DNA of 64,000 bases from Burkholderia sp. lig30 (GTDB taxonomy: Bacteria > Pseudomonadota > Gammaproteobacteria > Burkholderiales > Burkholderiaceae). Under the pieces are notes generated by a model, which was not told the DNA's origin, searched no databases, and worked only from the letters and a program-made list of their open reading frames with translations. The position numbers and the translations under genes are program-made. This document shows, piece after piece, positions 26,163-36,941 of the stretch. The stretch lies in assembly GCF_000687455.2 (NCBI RefSeq), contig NZ_JGVW01000061.1:19857-83856 (forward strand), in the 5' to 3' direction. The number at the start of each line of letters is the position of its first letter. Position 1 is the stretch's first letter.

Positions 26163-27830
26163 ATGAACATCGACTACCAGAACCTGAAATTTGCATACCG
26201 GCCGCGCGCGGAGCGCGCGGCAGACAGTGATGCGGCGATCCATCCGGTGGTGGTCGTCGGCGCGGGGCCGGTCGGCCTGTCCGCCGCGATCGACCTCGCG
26301 CAGCAGGGCGTGCCCGTCGTGGTGCTCGACGACGACGACACGCTGTCCACCGGCTCGCGTGCGATCTGCTTCGCGAAACGCACGCTCGAGGTCTTCGACC
26401 GCCTCGGCTGCGGCGAGCGTTTCGTCGAGAAGGGCGTGAGCTGGCACGTCGGCAAGGTGTTCCTGCAGGACGAGCTGCTGTATACGTTCGACCTGCTGCC
26501 GGAGGCCGGCCATGCGCGGCCGGCGTTCATCAATCTCCAGCAGTACTACGTGGAAGGCTATCTGGCCGAGCGCGCGTTCGCGCTGCCGAACCTCGAGATC
26601 CGCTGGAAGAGCAAGGTGACGGGCCTCGTGCAGTCGGCGGAGCATGCCGAGCTGACGGTCGAGACGCCGGAAGGCGTGGAGACGCTGCGCGCGCGCTACG
26701 TGATCGCGGCGGACGGCTCGCGCAGCCCGGTGCGCACGATGATGGGGCTCGAAAGCCACGGCCGCACGTTCAAGGACCACTTCCTGATCGCGGACGTGAA
26801 GATGAAGGCGGAATTCCCGACCGAGCGCTGGTTCTGGTTCGATCCGCCGTTCCACCGCAACCAGTCGGTGCTGCTGCACCGTCAGCCGGACAACGTCTGG
26901 CGCATCGACTTCCAGCTCGGCTGGGATGCCGATCCGGTCGCCGAGAAGCAGCCCGAGCGCGTGATCCCGCGCGTGCGCGCGCTGCTCGGCCCGGACGCCG
27001 AGTTCGAGCTGGAGTGGGTCAGCGTCTACACGTTCCGCTGCCAGCGGATGGATTCGTTCCGCCACGGCCGCGTGCTGTTCGCGGGGGACTCGGCACATGG
27101 CGTGTCGCCGTTCGGCGCGCGCGGCGCGAACAGCGGCGTGCAGGATGCCGACAATCTCGCGTGGAAGCTCAAGCTGGTGCTCGACGGCCGCGCGCCCGAG
27201 CGCCTGCTCGACACCTACGCGTGCGAACGCGAGTTCGCCGCCGACGAGAACATTCGCAACTCGACCCGCTCGACCGATTTCATCACGCCGAAGAGCCCGA
27301 TTTCGCGGGTGTTCCGCGACGCGACGCTCAAGCTCGCGCGCGACTGTGAATTCGCGCGCAAGCTCGTCAACAGCGGCCGCCTGTCGGTGCCGGCGGTGCT
27401 CGCCGATTCGCCGCTCAACACGCCGGATCGCGCCGGCGATGCGTTCGCGTGCGCGATGCGGCCGGGCGCGGCGGCGGTCGATGCGCCGGTGCGCGTGAAC
27501 GGCGCGGCGGACTGGCTGCTGCAGCATTTGCGCGACGGCTTCACCGGCATGCTGTTCGGCCTGCCGGGCGACGCCGCGGCGCTCGCGCAGGCGGTGGCCG
27601 GCCACGCGCTGCCGGTGCGCCCGGTGCTGGTCGTGCCGAACGGGCACGCGCAGCCGGTGCCCGGCGTCGACGTGCTGGAGGACGTCGACGGGGTGGTCGC
27701 GCAGCGCTACGACGCGCGGCCCGGCACGTTCTACCTGCTGCGACCCGACCAGCACGTGTGCGCGCGGACGCGCGCGCTCGATCCGCAGGCGGTCGGCCAG
27801 GCCGTCGCGCGTGCGATCTGCGCGGCCTGA
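26163..27830 (+). CDS. FAD-dependent aromatic hydroxylase, MhaA-like
   Basis: A 555-residue class A flavoprotein monooxygenase: Rossmann GxGxxG in VVVVGAGPVGLSAAIDLAQQ (about residues 24-43), the middle DG motif VIAADGSRSPVR, and VLFAGDSAHGVSPFGARG (FAD ribityl site). In Pseudomonas putida U the 3-hydroxyphenylacetate 6-hydroxylase MhaAB pairs such a 62-kDa flavoprotein with a tiny coupling protein and makes homogentisate. The same pairing, next to a carrier, hmgA and fahA here, supports this role; other 3-hydroxyphenyl acids remain possible. An ATG at 26154 is an alternative start. Confidence 0.82.
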   Translation: MNIDYQNLKFAYRPRAERAADSDAAIHPVVVVGAGPVGLSAAIDLAQQGVPVVVLDDDDTLSTGSRAICFAKRTLEVFDRLGCGERFVEKGVSWHVGKVFLQDELLYTFDLLPEAGHARPAFINLQQYYVEGYLAERAFALPNLEIRWKSKVTGLVQSAEHAELTVETPEGVETLRARYVIAADGSRSPVRTMMGLESHGRTFKDHFLIADVKMKAEFPTERWFWFDPPFHRNQSVLLHRQPDNVWRIDFQLGWDADPVAEKQPERVIPRVRALLGPDAEFELEWVSVYTFRCQRMDSFRHGRVLFAGDSAHGVSPFGARGANSGVQDADNLAWKLKLVLDGRAPERLLDTYACEREFAADENIRNSTRSTDFITPKSPISRVFRDATLKLARDCEFARKLVNSGRLSVPAVLADSPLNTPDRAGDAFACAMRPGAAAVDAPVRVNGAADWLLQHLRDGFTGMLFGLPGDAAALAQAVAGHALPVRPVLVVPNGHAQPVPGVDVLEDVDGVVAQRYDARPGTFYLLRPDQHVCARTRALDPQAVGQAVARAICAA

Positions 27831-27861
27831 CCACATCAAAACGATATCGGAGACACCTGTC

Positions 27862-28089
27862 ATGACCCTCGACACCCGTTTGCGTCTGGCCGATCCGGAC
27901 GCGTTCTATGAGGCCCTGATCGACATGCACCGCGATCTGCCCGACAGCGAGAGCCAGCTCGTCAACGCGAAGCTGATCCTGCTGCTCGCGAACCAGATCG
28001 GCGACATCGACGTATTGCGCGAAGCGATGACGATCGCGCGTCAGGGCGCGGCGCCGCTCGTGCATCCCATCTCGGGGAGCGTGCAATGA
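27862..28089 (+). CDS. Small DUF2783-type protein, MhaB-like coupling protein
   Basis: A 75-residue acidic-helical protein (DPDAFYEALIDMHRDLPDSE, then NAKLILLLANQIGDIDVLRE). It has no membrane or metal motif. GGAG lies before the ATG, 31 bases after the hydroxylase stop, and its end overlaps the carrier start by 4 bases. Size and place fit the small coupling component MhaB of 3-hydroxyphenylacetate 6-hydroxylase. The match is by context. Confidence 0.75.
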   Translation: MTLDTRLRLADPDAFYEALIDMHRDLPDSESQLVNAKLILLLANQIGDIDVLREAMTIARQGAAPLVHPISGSVQ

Positions 28090-29441
28090 GCGCCGCTTCG
28101 CCCGCCGGCCGCGCGCTCGAAGTCGAGCGCGTGATCGAGGAGACCCATCGCCCCGGCTTTCACTGGATGCTGCTCGCGCTGTGCGGGATGTGCCTGATGA
28201 TCGACGGCTTCGACGCGCAGGCGATGGGCTATGTCGCGCCGAGCGTGATCGCCGAATGGGGTGTGCCGAAGCAGGCGCTCGGGCCGGTGTTCAGCGCGAG
28301 CCTGTTCGGCATGCTGCTCGGTGCGCTCGGGCTTTCCGTGCTGGCCGACCGGATCGGGCGGCGTCCGGTGCTGATCGGCGCGACGCTGTTCTTCGCGCTG
28401 ACGATGCTCGCGACGCCGTTCGCCGCGTCGATTCCCGCGCTGATGGCGCTGCGCTTCGTCACCGGCCTCGGGCTCGGCTGCATCATGCCGAACGCGATGG
28501 CGCTCGTCGGCGAGTTCAGCCCGGCCGCGCACCGCGTGAAGCGGATGATGTACGTGTCGTGCGGCTTCACGCTCGGCGCGGCGCTCGGCGGCTTCCTCAG
28601 CGCCGCGCTGATCCCGCTGCTCGGCTGGCGCGCGGTGTTCTTCGTCGGCGGCGCGGTGCCGCTCGCGCTCGCGGCCGTGATGGCGGCGCGCCTGCCCGAG
28701 TCGCTGCAGTTCCTGGTGCTGAAGGGGCGCGACGCGCAGGCGCGCGACTGGCTCGCGCGCTTCGCGCCGGCGGCGGGCATCGACGCGCGCACGACGCTCG
28801 TCGTGCGCGAGCGGGCGGCCGATGGCGCGCCGGTCGCCGAGCTGTTCCGCCACGGCCGCCTGCCGGTCACGCTGCTGCTGTGGTCGATCAGCTTCATGAA
28901 CCTGATCGACCTGTATTTCCTGTCGAACTGGCTGCCGACCGTGATGCGCGACGCCGGCTATTCGCAGGCGACGGCGGTGATCGTCGGCACGGTGCTGCAG
29001 ACGGGCGGCGTGATCGGCACGCTGTCGCTCGGCGCCTTCATCGAGCGGCACGGCTTCGTGCGCGTGCTGTTCGTCTGCTTCGCGTGCGCCGCGCTGTCGG
29101 TCGGGCTGATCGGCTCGGTCGCGCATGCGCTGCCGTGGCTGCTGATCGTCGTGTTCGCCGGCGGGTTCTGCGTGGTCGGCGGCCAGCCGGCCGTCAACGC
29201 GCTCGCCGGCCAGTATTACCCGACTTCCCTGCGCTCGACGGGCATCGGCTGGAGTCTCGGCATCGGCCGCATCGGCTCGGTGCTCGGGCCGCTCGTCGGC
29301 GGGCAACTGATTGCGCTCAACTGGTCGAACGGCGCGCTGTTTCACGCGGCGGCGGTGCCCGTCCTGTGTTCGGCATTGCTCGTGCTCGGCCTCGCGGGCG
29401 TGACGCGGCGTCGCGGCGCGGAAGCGCCGGGCGCCGCCTGA
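28086..29441 (+). CDS. Aromatic-acid:proton symporter (MFS, AAHS family)
   Basis: A 451-residue carrier with 12 hydrophobic segments. AAHS marks are present: [20 protein letters not shown] in helix 1 with the conserved Asp-Gly-Phe-Asp, and [19 protein letters not shown] in the 2-3 loop; helix 5 has [20 protein letters not shown]. It should import the hydroxyphenylacetate-type substrate of the operon, in the role MhaC has in P. putida. It overlaps the preceding small gene by 4 bases. Confidence 0.92.
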   Translation: MSAASPAGRALEVERVIEETHRPGFHWMLLALCGMCLMIDGFDAQAMGYVAPSVIAEWGVPKQALGPVFSASLFGMLLGALGLSVLADRIGRRPVLIGATLFFALTMLATPFAASIPALMALRFVTGLGLGCIMPNAMALVGEFSPAAHRVKRMMYVSCGFTLGAALGGFLSAALIPLLGWRAVFFVGGAVPLALAAVMAARLPESLQFLVLKGRDAQARDWLARFAPAAGIDARTTLVVRERAADGAPVAELFRHGRLPVTLLLWSISFMNLIDLYFLSNWLPTVMRDAGYSQATAVIVGTVLQTGGVIGTLSLGAFIERHGFVRVLFVCFACAALSVGLIGSVAHALPWLLIVVFAGGFCVVGGQPAVNALAGQYYPTSLRSTGIGWSLGIGRIGSVLGPLVGGQLIALNWSNGALFHAAAVPVLCSALLVLGLAGVTRRRGAEAPGAA

Positions 29442-29457
29442 ATGGAGAAATGAAACG

Positions 29458-30792
29458 ATGACGCTTGATCTGTCGAAACCGGCGACCGCCGGCTACCTGA
29501 GCGGGTTCGCGAACGAATTCGCGACGGAGGCACTGCCCGGCGCGCTGCCGCACGGCCGCAATTCGCCGCAACGCGCGCCGTACGGCCTCTATGCGGAGCA
29601 GCTGTCCGGCACCGCATTCACCGCGCCGCGCGGCTACAACCGCCGCTCGTGGCTCTACCGCATCCGCCCGGGCGCGGTGCACCGGCCGTTCGAGCCGTTT
29701 TCCGGCGCGCAGCGCGTCGTCGCGGATTTCGGCGATTCGGCCGACGTGCCGCCGACGCCGCCGAACCAGCTTCGCTGGGATCCGCTGCCGATGCCCGTCG
29801 AGCCGACCGACTTCGTCGAAGGGTGGGTGACGATGGCCGGCAACGGCTCGGCCGCCGCGATGCGCGGCTGCGCGATCCACCTGTACGCGGCGAATCGCTC
29901 GATGCAGGACCGCTTCTTCTACAACTCGGACGGCGAATTGCTGATCGTCCCGCAGGCAGGCCGCCTCGCGATTGCGACGGAATTCGGCCGGCTCGACGTG
30001 GAGCCGTTCGAGATCGCGGTGATTCCGCGCGGCGTGCGCTTCACGGTCGCGCTGCCGGACGGCACCGCGCGCGGCTACATCTGCGAGAACTTCGGCGCGC
30101 TGCTGCGTCTGCCGGATCTGGGCCCGATCGGCTCGAACGGCCTCGCGAACCCGCGCGACTTCCTGACGCCGCAGGCGGCCTACGAGGATCGCGAAGGCGC
30201 ATTCGAGCTCGTCACCAAGCTGAACGGCCGCCTGTGGCGTGCCGACATCGGCCACTCGCCGCTCGACGTGGTCGCCTGGCACGGCAACTACGCGCCGTAC
30301 AAGTACGACCTGCGCCTGTTCAACACGATCGGCTCGATCAGCTACGACCATCCGGACCCGTCGATCTTCCTCGTGCTGCAGTCGCAAAGCGATACGCCGG
30401 GCGTCGACGCGATCGACTTCGTGATCTTCCCGCCGCGCTGGCTCGCCGCCGAAAACACGTTCCGTCCGCCCTGGTTCCACCGCAACGTCGCGAGCGAATT
30501 CATGGGCCTCGTGCACGGCGCGTACGACGCGAAGGCCGAAGGCTTCGTGCCGGGCGGCGCGAGCCTGCACAACTGCATGTCGGGCCACGGGCCGGATGCG
30601 GACACGTTCGAGAAGGCGTCCGCGATCGACACGACGAAGCCGAACAAGGTCGGCGACACGATGGCGTTCATGTTCGAAACCCCTGCGCTGATCCGCCCGA
30701 CGCGCTTTGCGCTCGACACCGCGCAGCTGCAGGCGAACTACTTCGAATGCTGGCAAGGCCTCAAGAAACACTTCAATCCGGAGCAACGATGA
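29458..30792 (+). CDS. hmgA: Homogentisate 1,2-dioxygenase
   Basis: A 444-residue iron(II) ring-cleaving enzyme that opens homogentisate to maleylacetoacetate. Family marks: [20 protein letters not shown] at the start, [20 protein letters not shown], and the iron-ligand region [19 protein letters not shown] (His and Glu) followed by [14 protein letters not shown] (His). AATGGAGAAATGAAACG lies before the ATG. The stop overlaps the fahA start. No maleylacetoacetate isomerase gene is in the window. Confidence 0.98.
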   Translation: MTLDLSKPATAGYLSGFANEFATEALPGALPHGRNSPQRAPYGLYAEQLSGTAFTAPRGYNRRSWLYRIRPGAVHRPFEPFSGAQRVVADFGDSADVPPTPPNQLRWDPLPMPVEPTDFVEGWVTMAGNGSAAAMRGCAIHLYAANRSMQDRFFYNSDGELLIVPQAGRLAIATEFGRLDVEPFEIAVIPRGVRFTVALPDGTARGYICENFGALLRLPDLGPIGSNGLANPRDFLTPQAAYEDREGAFELVTKLNGRLWRADIGHSPLDVVAWHGNYAPYKYDLRLFNTIGSISYDHPDPSIFLVLQSQSDTPGVDAIDFVIFPPRWLAAENTFRPPWFHRNVASEFMGLVHGAYDAKAEGFVPGGASLHNCMSGHGPDADTFEKASAIDTTKPNKVGDTMAFMFETPALIRPTRFALDTAQLQANYFECWQGLKKHFNPEQR

Positions 30793-32096
30793 GCGCAACC
30801 CCCGACTGGCGCGTTACCCTCGATCCGGCTCGCAAGAGCTGGCTCGACACGGCGAACGATCCCGCCTGCGATTTCCCGATCCAGAACCTGCCGTCCGGCA
30901 TCTTCAGCGATGCGAAGCAACCGGCGCGCCGCGCCGGTGTTGCGCTCGGCGACCAGATCGTCGACCTCGCGGCGCTCGCGCGCGCGGGCCTCGTGACGTT
31001 GCCGGCCGGCGCCGGCAACGTGTTCGACGCGCCGTCGCTGAACGCGTTCATCGCGCTCGGCCGCGACGCGTGGCGCAGCGTGCGCGTGCAGTTGAGCGCG
31101 CTGTTCGCGCGCGACACCGCGCGCCTGCGCGACGACGCGGCGCTGCGCGCGCAGGCGCTCGTGCCGCAGCGCGGCGCGACGCTGCATCTGCCCGTCGAGA
31201 TTCCGGGCTATACCGATTTCTATTCGTCGAAGGAACACGCGACCAACGTCGGCTCGATGTTCCGCGATCCGAAGAACGCGCTGTTGCCGAACTGGTCGGA
31301 AATGCCGATCGGCTACAACGGCCGCGCGTCGTCGGTGGTGGTGAGCGGCACGCCGGTGCGGCGCCCGAACGGGCAACTGAAGGCACCCGACCAGGAGCGC
31401 CCGGTGTTCGGCGCGTGCCGCAAGCTCGACATCGAACTGGAGACCGGCTTCGTCGTCGGGCAGGGCAACGCGCTCGGCGAGCCGATCGCGTGCGGGGATG
31501 CGGAGGCGCACATCTTCGGCATGGTGCTGCTGAACGACTGGAGCGCGCGCGACATCCAGCAATGGGAATACGTGCCGCTCGGGCCGTTCAACGCGAAGAC
31601 GTTCGCGACGACGATCTCGCCGTGGATCGTCACGCTCGACGCGCTGGAGCCGTTCCGTACCGCGCAGCCGGCGCAGACGCCCGAGCCGCTCGCGTACCTG
31701 CGGCATGCGGGCGAGCACGGCTTCGACATCGCGCTCGAGGTCACGCTGCGTCCCGACGGCGCGGCCGACGCAACGACGATCTGCCGGACCAACTTCAGGC
31801 ATATGTACTGGTCGATGGCGCAGCAGCTCGCGCATCACACGGTCGCGGGCTGCAACACGCGGGTCGGCGACTTGATGGGGTCGGGCACGATCAGCGGGCC
31901 GACGAAGGATTCGTTCGGCAGCCTGCTCGAACTGACATGGAACGGCAAGGAGCCGGTGGCGCTGAAGGGCGGCGGCAGCCGCGCGTTCCTCGAGGACGGC
32001 GACGAGCTGACGCTGGCCGGCTGGTGCCAGGGCGACGGCTATCGGGTCGGCTTCGGCACCTGCGTCGGCAAGATCCTGCCGGCGCCGGGCGCGTAA
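30789..32096 (+). CDS. fahA: Fumarylacetoacetase
   Basis: A 435-residue hydrolase that splits fumarylacetoacetate to fumarate and acetoacetate. The active-site region [20 protein letters not shown] carries the metal Asp and catalytic His. [20 protein letters not shown] and [20 protein letters not shown] are typical. The ATG overlaps the hmgA TGA (ATGA). It closes the operon. Confidence 0.98.
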   Translation: MSATPDWRVTLDPARKSWLDTANDPACDFPIQNLPSGIFSDAKQPARRAGVALGDQIVDLAALARAGLVTLPAGAGNVFDAPSLNAFIALGRDAWRSVRVQLSALFARDTARLRDDAALRAQALVPQRGATLHLPVEIPGYTDFYSSKEHATNVGSMFRDPKNALLPNWSEMPIGYNGRASSVVVSGTPVRRPNGQLKAPDQERPVFGACRKLDIELETGFVVGQGNALGEPIACGDAEAHIFGMVLLNDWSARDIQQWEYVPLGPFNAKTFATTISPWIVTLDALEPFRTAQPAQTPEPLAYLRHAGEHGFDIALEVTLRPDGAADATTICRTNFRHMYWSMAQQLAHHTVAGCNTRVGDLMGSGTISGPTKDSFGSLLELTWNGKEPVALKGGGSRAFLEDGDELTLAGWCQGDGYRVGFGTCVGKILPAPGA

Positions 32097-32195
32097 GCGA
32101 CCGGAGTGTCGGCGATGCGCGGCCTTCGGAGCGCGGGCTGCCGTGCGCGACGGGGTGGCGCGCTGGGCCGTGTCGATTCGAACGGTGTTGATCCG

Positions 32196-32247
32196 ATCTG
32201 AGCCGAGTTCGAGTTCGAGTCCAAGTCCCAGTCCAAGTCGAGCTGAC
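32196..32247. repeat. Decayed hexamer repeat between converging genes
   Basis: GAGTTC, GAGTCC, AAGTCC and CAGTCC units follow each other about eight times. It lies between the ends of fahA and the leftward MFS gene. Confidence 0.6.
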
Positions 32248-32288
32248 TCGTGCCGTGCCGCGCGAGGCGCCGGCGCGCCCTGTCCGGG

Positions 32289-33446
32289 TCAGACCGCGCG
32301 CTGCGGTGCGGCCCGGCGTTCCCACAGCGCGGCGGCGACGAACGCCGCCGCGCTGCCGATCAGCACGCCGATCAGCGCGTTGCTTCCCATTTGCTCCATC
32401 AATGCGCCGGCCACGAGCGGGCCGCCGAAGCTCGCCGCGCTCCACGACGCGGACACGAGCGAGCTGGCGGTGACGAGCGCCGTGCCGCGAAAGCGTTCGC
32501 CGCACGCGACGAGCGACAGCGTATAGATGCTGCCCGCCGCCGCGCCGAGCACGAACAGGAGCGGCCAGCACAGCCACGGATTCGTCACGACGAGCGGCAC
32601 GAACGGCAGCAGTGCGAGCACGATGCAGCCGGCGCCGAGATGCACGCGCTCGCGGCCGAGCTTGTCGGCGAGCCAGCCGATCGGGAACTGCATCGCGGTG
32701 TCGCCGAACAGCAGGATCGACGCGAACAGCACTGCCGCCTCGCTCGCGACGCCGTGATCCATCGCGAAGATCGGCAGCAGCGACAGCGCGAGCGTGTCGA
32801 ACAGCGCGAAGAATCCCGTGCCGATGATCAGCGCGGGCATGCGCGGCATCACGCTGCGCCAGTGGCCGTGCGTGTCGTGATGGGCGCCGTCGGTGAGCGG
32901 TGCGCGCCGGATCGATCCGAGCGACGGCAGCGCGAGCAGGAACAGCGCGCCGGACAGCGCAAAGCGGATGCCGGTGAAGCCGGCGATCTGGCTGACGAGC
33001 ACCGGGCCCGCCATCTGGAACAGCGTGAAGTTGGTCGCGTAGAGCGCGACCACGCGGCCGCGCGTCGCGTCGTCGGCGAGCTGGTTGACCCACGCTTCGC
33101 CGATCGTGAAGAGCAGCATCAGCGCCGCGCCGCACAGCAGCCGCAGCATGCCCCACACCCACAGATTCGACGTGACCTGCATCAGCGCGGTCGCGGCGGC
33201 GAGCAGCAGCACCGACGCGACGATCGCTCGGCGCGCGCCGAAACGGCGCGCGAGCGCGGTGACGAACGGCACGATCGCGAGGCCGCCGCCGGCCTGCGCG
33301 GCGGTCATCATGCCGACGACGTTGGTGCCGTGGCCGGCTTCCGTCAGCGCGAGTGCAGTGAGGGGGAGGGTGGCGCCGGTGCCAAGACCGACGACGGCGA
33401 CGCTCAGGATCAGCGCCAGGAAATCGCGAGAGAGAACGGTTTTCAT
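32289..33446 (-). CDS. MFS transporter (YcaD/YhaP-type sugar or drug carrier)
   Basis: A 385-residue carrier with about 12 hydrophobic segments. Helix 1 begins SRDFLALILSVAVVGLGTGA, the 2-3 loop has ALARRFGARRAIVASVLLLA, helix 4-5 reads LRLLCGAALMLLFTIGEAWV, and the second-half loop IGWLADKLGRERVHLGAGC repeats the motif. The GEAWV segment recalls the YcaD group. The substrate is unknown. ATG at 33446 chosen over a TTG three codons earlier. Confidence 0.85.
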   Translation of the reverse strand: MKTVLSRDFLALILSVAVVGLGTGATLPLTALALTEAGHGTNVVGMMTAAQAGGGLAIVPFVTALARRFGARRAIVASVLLLAAATALMQVTSNLWVWGMLRLLCGAALMLLFTIGEAWVNQLADDATRGRVVALYATNFTLFQMAGPVLVSQIAGFTGIRFALSGALFLLALPSLGSIRRAPLTDGAHHDTHGHWRSVMPRMPALIIGTGFFALFDTLALSLLPIFAMDHGVASEAAVLFASILLFGDTAMQFPIGWLADKLGRERVHLGAGCIVLALLPFVPLVVTNPWLCWPLLFVLGAAAGSIYTLSLVACGERFRGTALVTASSLVSASWSAASFGGPLVAGALMEQMGSNALIGVLIGSAAAFVAAALWERRAAPQRAV

Positions 33447-33521
33447 CGGCCGCAATGCTACACCGGCCTGCCGTATCGCTCCATGAACGCGGTCATTGCA
33501 CGCGCGATCCGGCGCGATGGC

Positions 33522-33543
33522 GGCCGGGCCGTGCGGCCCGGCC
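33522..33543 (-). terminator. Hairpin after the AraJ-like MFS gene
   Basis: GGCCGGGCC and GGCCCGGCC pair perfectly around GTGC, nine bases past the stop. No T run. Confidence 0.45.
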
Positions 33544-33551
33544 GGCGGCGC

Positions 33552-34721
33552 TTACGCGCATTCGGTCGGCGCGGCGGCGGGACGCCGTTCGAGCGACGCG
33601 GACCACAGCGTGAGCGCGAGCGCCGCGACGGCCATCGCGGCGCCGACCCACGGCAGTTCCGCAAGCGGCACGCCCGTGCCGATCGCCATCCCGCCGAGCC
33701 ATGCGCCCGTCGCGTTGCCGAGGTTGAACGCGCCCTGATTGAGCGTCGACGCGAGATTCGGCGCGTCGCTCGCACGGTCGACGATCAGGATCTGCAGCGG
33801 CGGCACGATCGCGAACGCGAGCACGCCCCACACGAAGATCGTCACGAGCGCGGCGTGCGGCAGATGCATCGTGCCGGCGAACAGCGCGAGCACGAAGCCG
33901 ATCGAGCCGAGCGACGCGAGCAGCGACGGCATCCGGCGCCAGTCCGCGAGCTTGCCGCCAAGCGTGCCGCCGACCGTCAGGCCGACGCCGAACAGCAGCA
34001 GCACGTAGGTGACCTGATGCGGCGTGTAGCCGGTGACGTCCTCGAGGATCGGCGTGATGTAGGTAAACACGCTGAACAGGCTCGCGGACGCGAGCACGCT
34101 GATGCCGAGCACCATCAGCACTTGCGGATGCTTCAGCACGTTGAATTCGCGGGTGATGCTCGTTTTCGGCATCTCCAGATGCTTCGGCAGGCACACCGCG
34201 AGCGCGGCCGCGGCGGCGATGCCGATGCCGGTCACGGCCCAGAAGGTCGCGCGCCAGCCGTACGCCTGGCCGAGCGCCGTGCCGAGCGGCACGCCGAGCA
34301 CGTTCGCGAGCGTGAGGCCGGTAAACATCAGCGCGATCGCCTGCGCGCGGCGGTTCGGCGCGACGAGGCCGCTCGCGACCACCGAGCCGATGCCGAAGAA
34401 CGCACCGTGGCAGAACGCGGTGACGACGCGCGCGACCATCAGCAGGGTGTAGCCGGGCGCGATCGCGCAGAATAGGTTGCCCGCGATGAACAGCCCGATC
34501 AGCCCCATCAGCGCGCGCTTGCGCGGCATCTTCGCGGTGACGATCGCGAGGATCGGCGCGCCGATCGTGACGCCGAGCGCATAGCCGGACACGAGCATCC
34601 CGGCGGCAGGGATCGACACGCCCAGATCGCGGGCGACGTTGGGCAGCAGCCTCATGATCACGAACTCGGTGGTACCGATTCCAAAAGCGGCGACGGCAAG
34701 GGCAAAGAGGGGCAGGGGCAT
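33552..34721 (-). CDS. MFS transporter, AraJ/YdhP-like (DHA1)
   Basis: A 389-residue 12-segment carrier. It begins PLPLFALAVAAFGIGTTEFV, the well-known GTTEFVIMRLLPNVA start of AraJ/YdhP/PbuE-type exporters; VVTAFCHGAFFGIGSVVASG and TLNQGAFNLGNATGAWLGG are typical of the arabinose-efflux group. It probably exports sugars, purines or drugs; the substrate cannot be read. Same direction as bluB, with 230 bases between. Confidence 0.9.
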   Translation of the reverse strand: MPLPLFALAVAAFGIGTTEFVIMRLLPNVARDLGVSIPAAGMLVSGYALGVTIGAPILAIVTAKMPRKRALMGLIGLFIAGNLFCAIAPGYTLLMVARVVTAFCHGAFFGIGSVVASGLVAPNRRAQAIALMFTGLTLANVLGVPLGTALGQAYGWRATFWAVTGIGIAAAAALAVCLPKHLEMPKTSITREFNVLKHPQVLMVLGISVLASASLFSVFTYITPILEDVTGYTPHQVTYVLLLFGVGLTVGGTLGGKLADWRRMPSLLASLGSIGFVLALFAGTMHLPHAALVTIFVWGVLAFAIVPPLQILIVDRASDAPNLASTLNQGAFNLGNATGAWLGGMAIGTGVPLAELPWVGAAMAVAALALTLWSASLERRPAAAPTECA

Positions 34722-34951
34722 CGCGGGTGGTGGCGGAGGAGTGGTTGCCTGGCGCGCGCGGGATGCGCGGCGCGGACGGGGGAGCGCGTCAGGCGGCGAT
34801 TCTACGCTAGTAGAAACCCTTATGCTCGGGGCCGGATCGGGTGCGGGCGCGAAGCGGTATGGACCGCTGCGCGCCGCGGCTGGCGCGTCGGCGACGGTGA
34901 GGCGAGCGGCGGGCGGCGGGATCGCGAGAGTCGCGGTGCCGAAGTGTGCCG

Positions 34952-35701
34952 TTACGCGCCCGGCGCTTTCACCGAATGTTCAAGCGGCGCTTCCGCAGGC
35001 GTGTCGGTCGAAGGTTCACCCTGAGTTTCAGTCGGGGATTCGGCCGACGCTTCTGCCGAGGCCGGCGGGTTGCTCCAGCCATTCTCGAACAGGCACGCCT
35101 CGAGCGGCATCCGCGCGGCCCAGCGTTCCTCTTCGAGCATCGGCTTCGCATAGAACGCGTCGACGTGCCCGAGGCAGAGGATCGCGATCGGCTTTGCGCC
35201 GTCGGGGATGCCGAGCAGCGCGCGCAGCGCGTCGACGTCGAACAGCGACACCCAGCCCATGCCGAGCCCTTCGGCGCGCGCGGCGAGCCACATGTTCTGG
35301 ATCGCGCAGGCGGCCGACGCGAGATCCATCTCCGGCAGCGTGCGGCGGCCGAACACGTGGCGCTCGCGGCCGTCGGTCAGCGCGACGACCAGCAGCTCGC
35401 CGCACTCGCGCACGCCCTCGACCTTCAGCCGCATGAACTCGTCGTGCCGCTCGCCGAGCGCGTCGGCCGTGGCGATGCGCTCGGCCTCGACGAGTTCGTA
35501 GATGCGCGCGCGCAGCGCGGTGTCGGTCACGCGGATGAAGCGCCACGGTTGCATGAAGCCGACGCTCGGCGCGTGGTGGGCGGCGCGCAGCAGGCGCGCG
35601 AGTGCGGCGGGGTCGACGGGCGCCGGCGTGAAGTGGCGCATGTCGCGCCGCTCGAAGATGGCACGGTAGACGGCTGCAATGGCGGGATCGTCGAAACGCA
35701 T
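34952..35701 (-). CDS. bluB: 5,6-dimethylbenzimidazole synthase BluB
   Basis: A 249-residue flavin-destroying nitroreductase-fold enzyme that makes the lower ligand of cobalamin from FMNH2. BluB marks: FERRDMRHF near residue 17, [15 protein letters not shown] (about 42-56), [20 protein letters not shown] and [12 protein letters not shown]. After residue 210 there is a low-complexity Ala/Glu/Ser/Thr tail not needed for the fold. No cobalamin genes are adjacent and no cobalamin riboswitch was found upstream. ATG at 35701 chosen; six codons upstream is another. Confidence 0.9.
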   Translation of the reverse strand: MRFDDPAIAAVYRAIFERRDMRHFTPAPVDPAALARLLRAAHHAPSVGFMQPWRFIRVTDTALRARIYELVEAERIATADALGERHDEFMRLKVEGVRECGELLVVALTDGRERHVFGRRTLPEMDLASAACAIQNMWLAARAEGLGMGWVSLFDVDALRALLGIPDGAKPIAILCLGHVDAFYAKPMLEEERWAARMPLEACLFENGWSNPPASAEASAESPTETQGEPSTDTPAEAPLEHSVKAPGA

Positions 35702-35780
35702 GGTCGGCACGGAACGCAATGAAATCGCCGCAACGATAACAGACCGCGCGGCGATGACGTGCGACAGGCGAGACTGGCGG

Positions 35781-35903
<123 letters not shown>

Positions 35904-35928
35904 GAAGCGCGAACGCCTCCGCCCCGCG

Positions 35929-36927
35929 TCAGCGATTCGCCGACACGACGTTCTGCGGCTTCCCGGCGTGCCAGGCCTCGATGTTGAGCAGCGTCGTATG
36001 CGCGATCTCGGCGAGCGCTTCGCGCGTGAAGAACGCCTGGTGCGACGTGACGATCACGTTCGGAAACGTCAGGAGCCGTGCCAGCACGTCGTCCTGCAGC
36101 GGCTGATCCGAGTGATCCTCGAAGAACAGCCCGCTTTCTTCTTCGTAGACGTCGAGCCCGAGATGGCCGAGCTGGCCGCTCTTGAGCGCGTCGATCAGCG
36201 CCTGCGCGTCGACGAGGCCGCCGCGCCCGGTGTTGATCAGCATCGCGCCATGCTTCATCTGCGCGAGCGTGCGCGCGTTGATCAGGTGGTGGGTCGACGG
36301 CAGCAGCGGGCAGTGCAGGCTGACGATGTCCGCGTGGCGCAGCAGCTCGTCGAGCCCCACATAGCGCGCACCCTGCGCGATCAGCTCGCCGTCGTACGGC
36401 GGCACCGAATGGGCGAGGACCTTCATCCCGAACCCCATCATGATGCGTGCGAACACGCTGCCGATCATCCCGGTGCCGATCACGCCGATGGTCTTGCCGT
36501 ACAGGTCGAAGCCGAGCAGCCCGTTGAGCGAGAAGTCCCCTTCGCGAGTGCGGGCGACCGCGCGCGGCAGGCGGCGGTTGAGCGCGAGGATCAGCGCGAC
36601 CGCATGCTCGGCGATCGCATGCGGCGAATACGCCGGCACGCGCACGACCGCGATGCCGAGCCGTTCGGCAGCGGCGAGGTCGACGTGGTTGAAGCCCGCC
36701 GAGCGCAGCGCGATGAGCCGCGTGCCGCCGTCGGCAAGGCGCTCGAGCACCGCCGCGTCGATCGTGTCGTTGACGAACGGGCAGACCACCTCGTAGCCGT
36801 GCGCGAGGATCGCCGTCTCCGCGTCGAGATGCGATGGCTGGAAGTGCAGCCGGTAGCCGAACTGGCGGTTCGCCGCGGTAAACGAATCGTTGTCGTACTG
36901 ACGGCTGCTGAACAGGATCACGCGCAC
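35929..36927 (-). CDS. ldhA: D-2-hydroxyacid dehydrogenase (D-lactate dehydrogenase type)
   Basis: A 332-residue NAD enzyme. The start [12 protein letters not shown] (read from GTG at 36927) and [15 protein letters not shown] match fermentative D-LDH. The NAD site is [20 protein letters not shown], and catalytic residues are Arg in [20 protein letters not shown] sequence, Glu in [14 protein letters not shown] and His in [17 protein letters not shown] lies 6 bases before the GTG; the longer frame to 37062 reads through the inverted-repeat element and was rejected. It most likely makes D-lactate from pyruvate under low oxygen. Confidence 0.88.
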   Translation of the reverse strand: MRVILFSSRQYDNDSFTAANRQFGYRLHFQPSHLDAETAILAHGYEVVCPFVNDTIDAAVLERLADGGTRLIALRSAGFNHVDLAAAERLGIAVVRVPAYSPHAIAEHAVALILALNRRLPRAVARTREGDFSLNGLLGFDLYGKTIGVIGTGMIGSVFARIMMGFGMKVLAHSVPPYDGELIAQGARYVGLDELLRHADIVSLHCPLLPSTHHLINARTLAQMKHGAMLINTGRGGLVDAQALIDALKSGQLGHLGLDVYEEESGLFFEDHSDQPLQDDVLARLLTFPNVIVTSHQAFFTREALAEIAHTTLLNIEAWHAGKPQNVVSANR

Positions 36928-36941
36928 GCGCTGCCTCCCTG

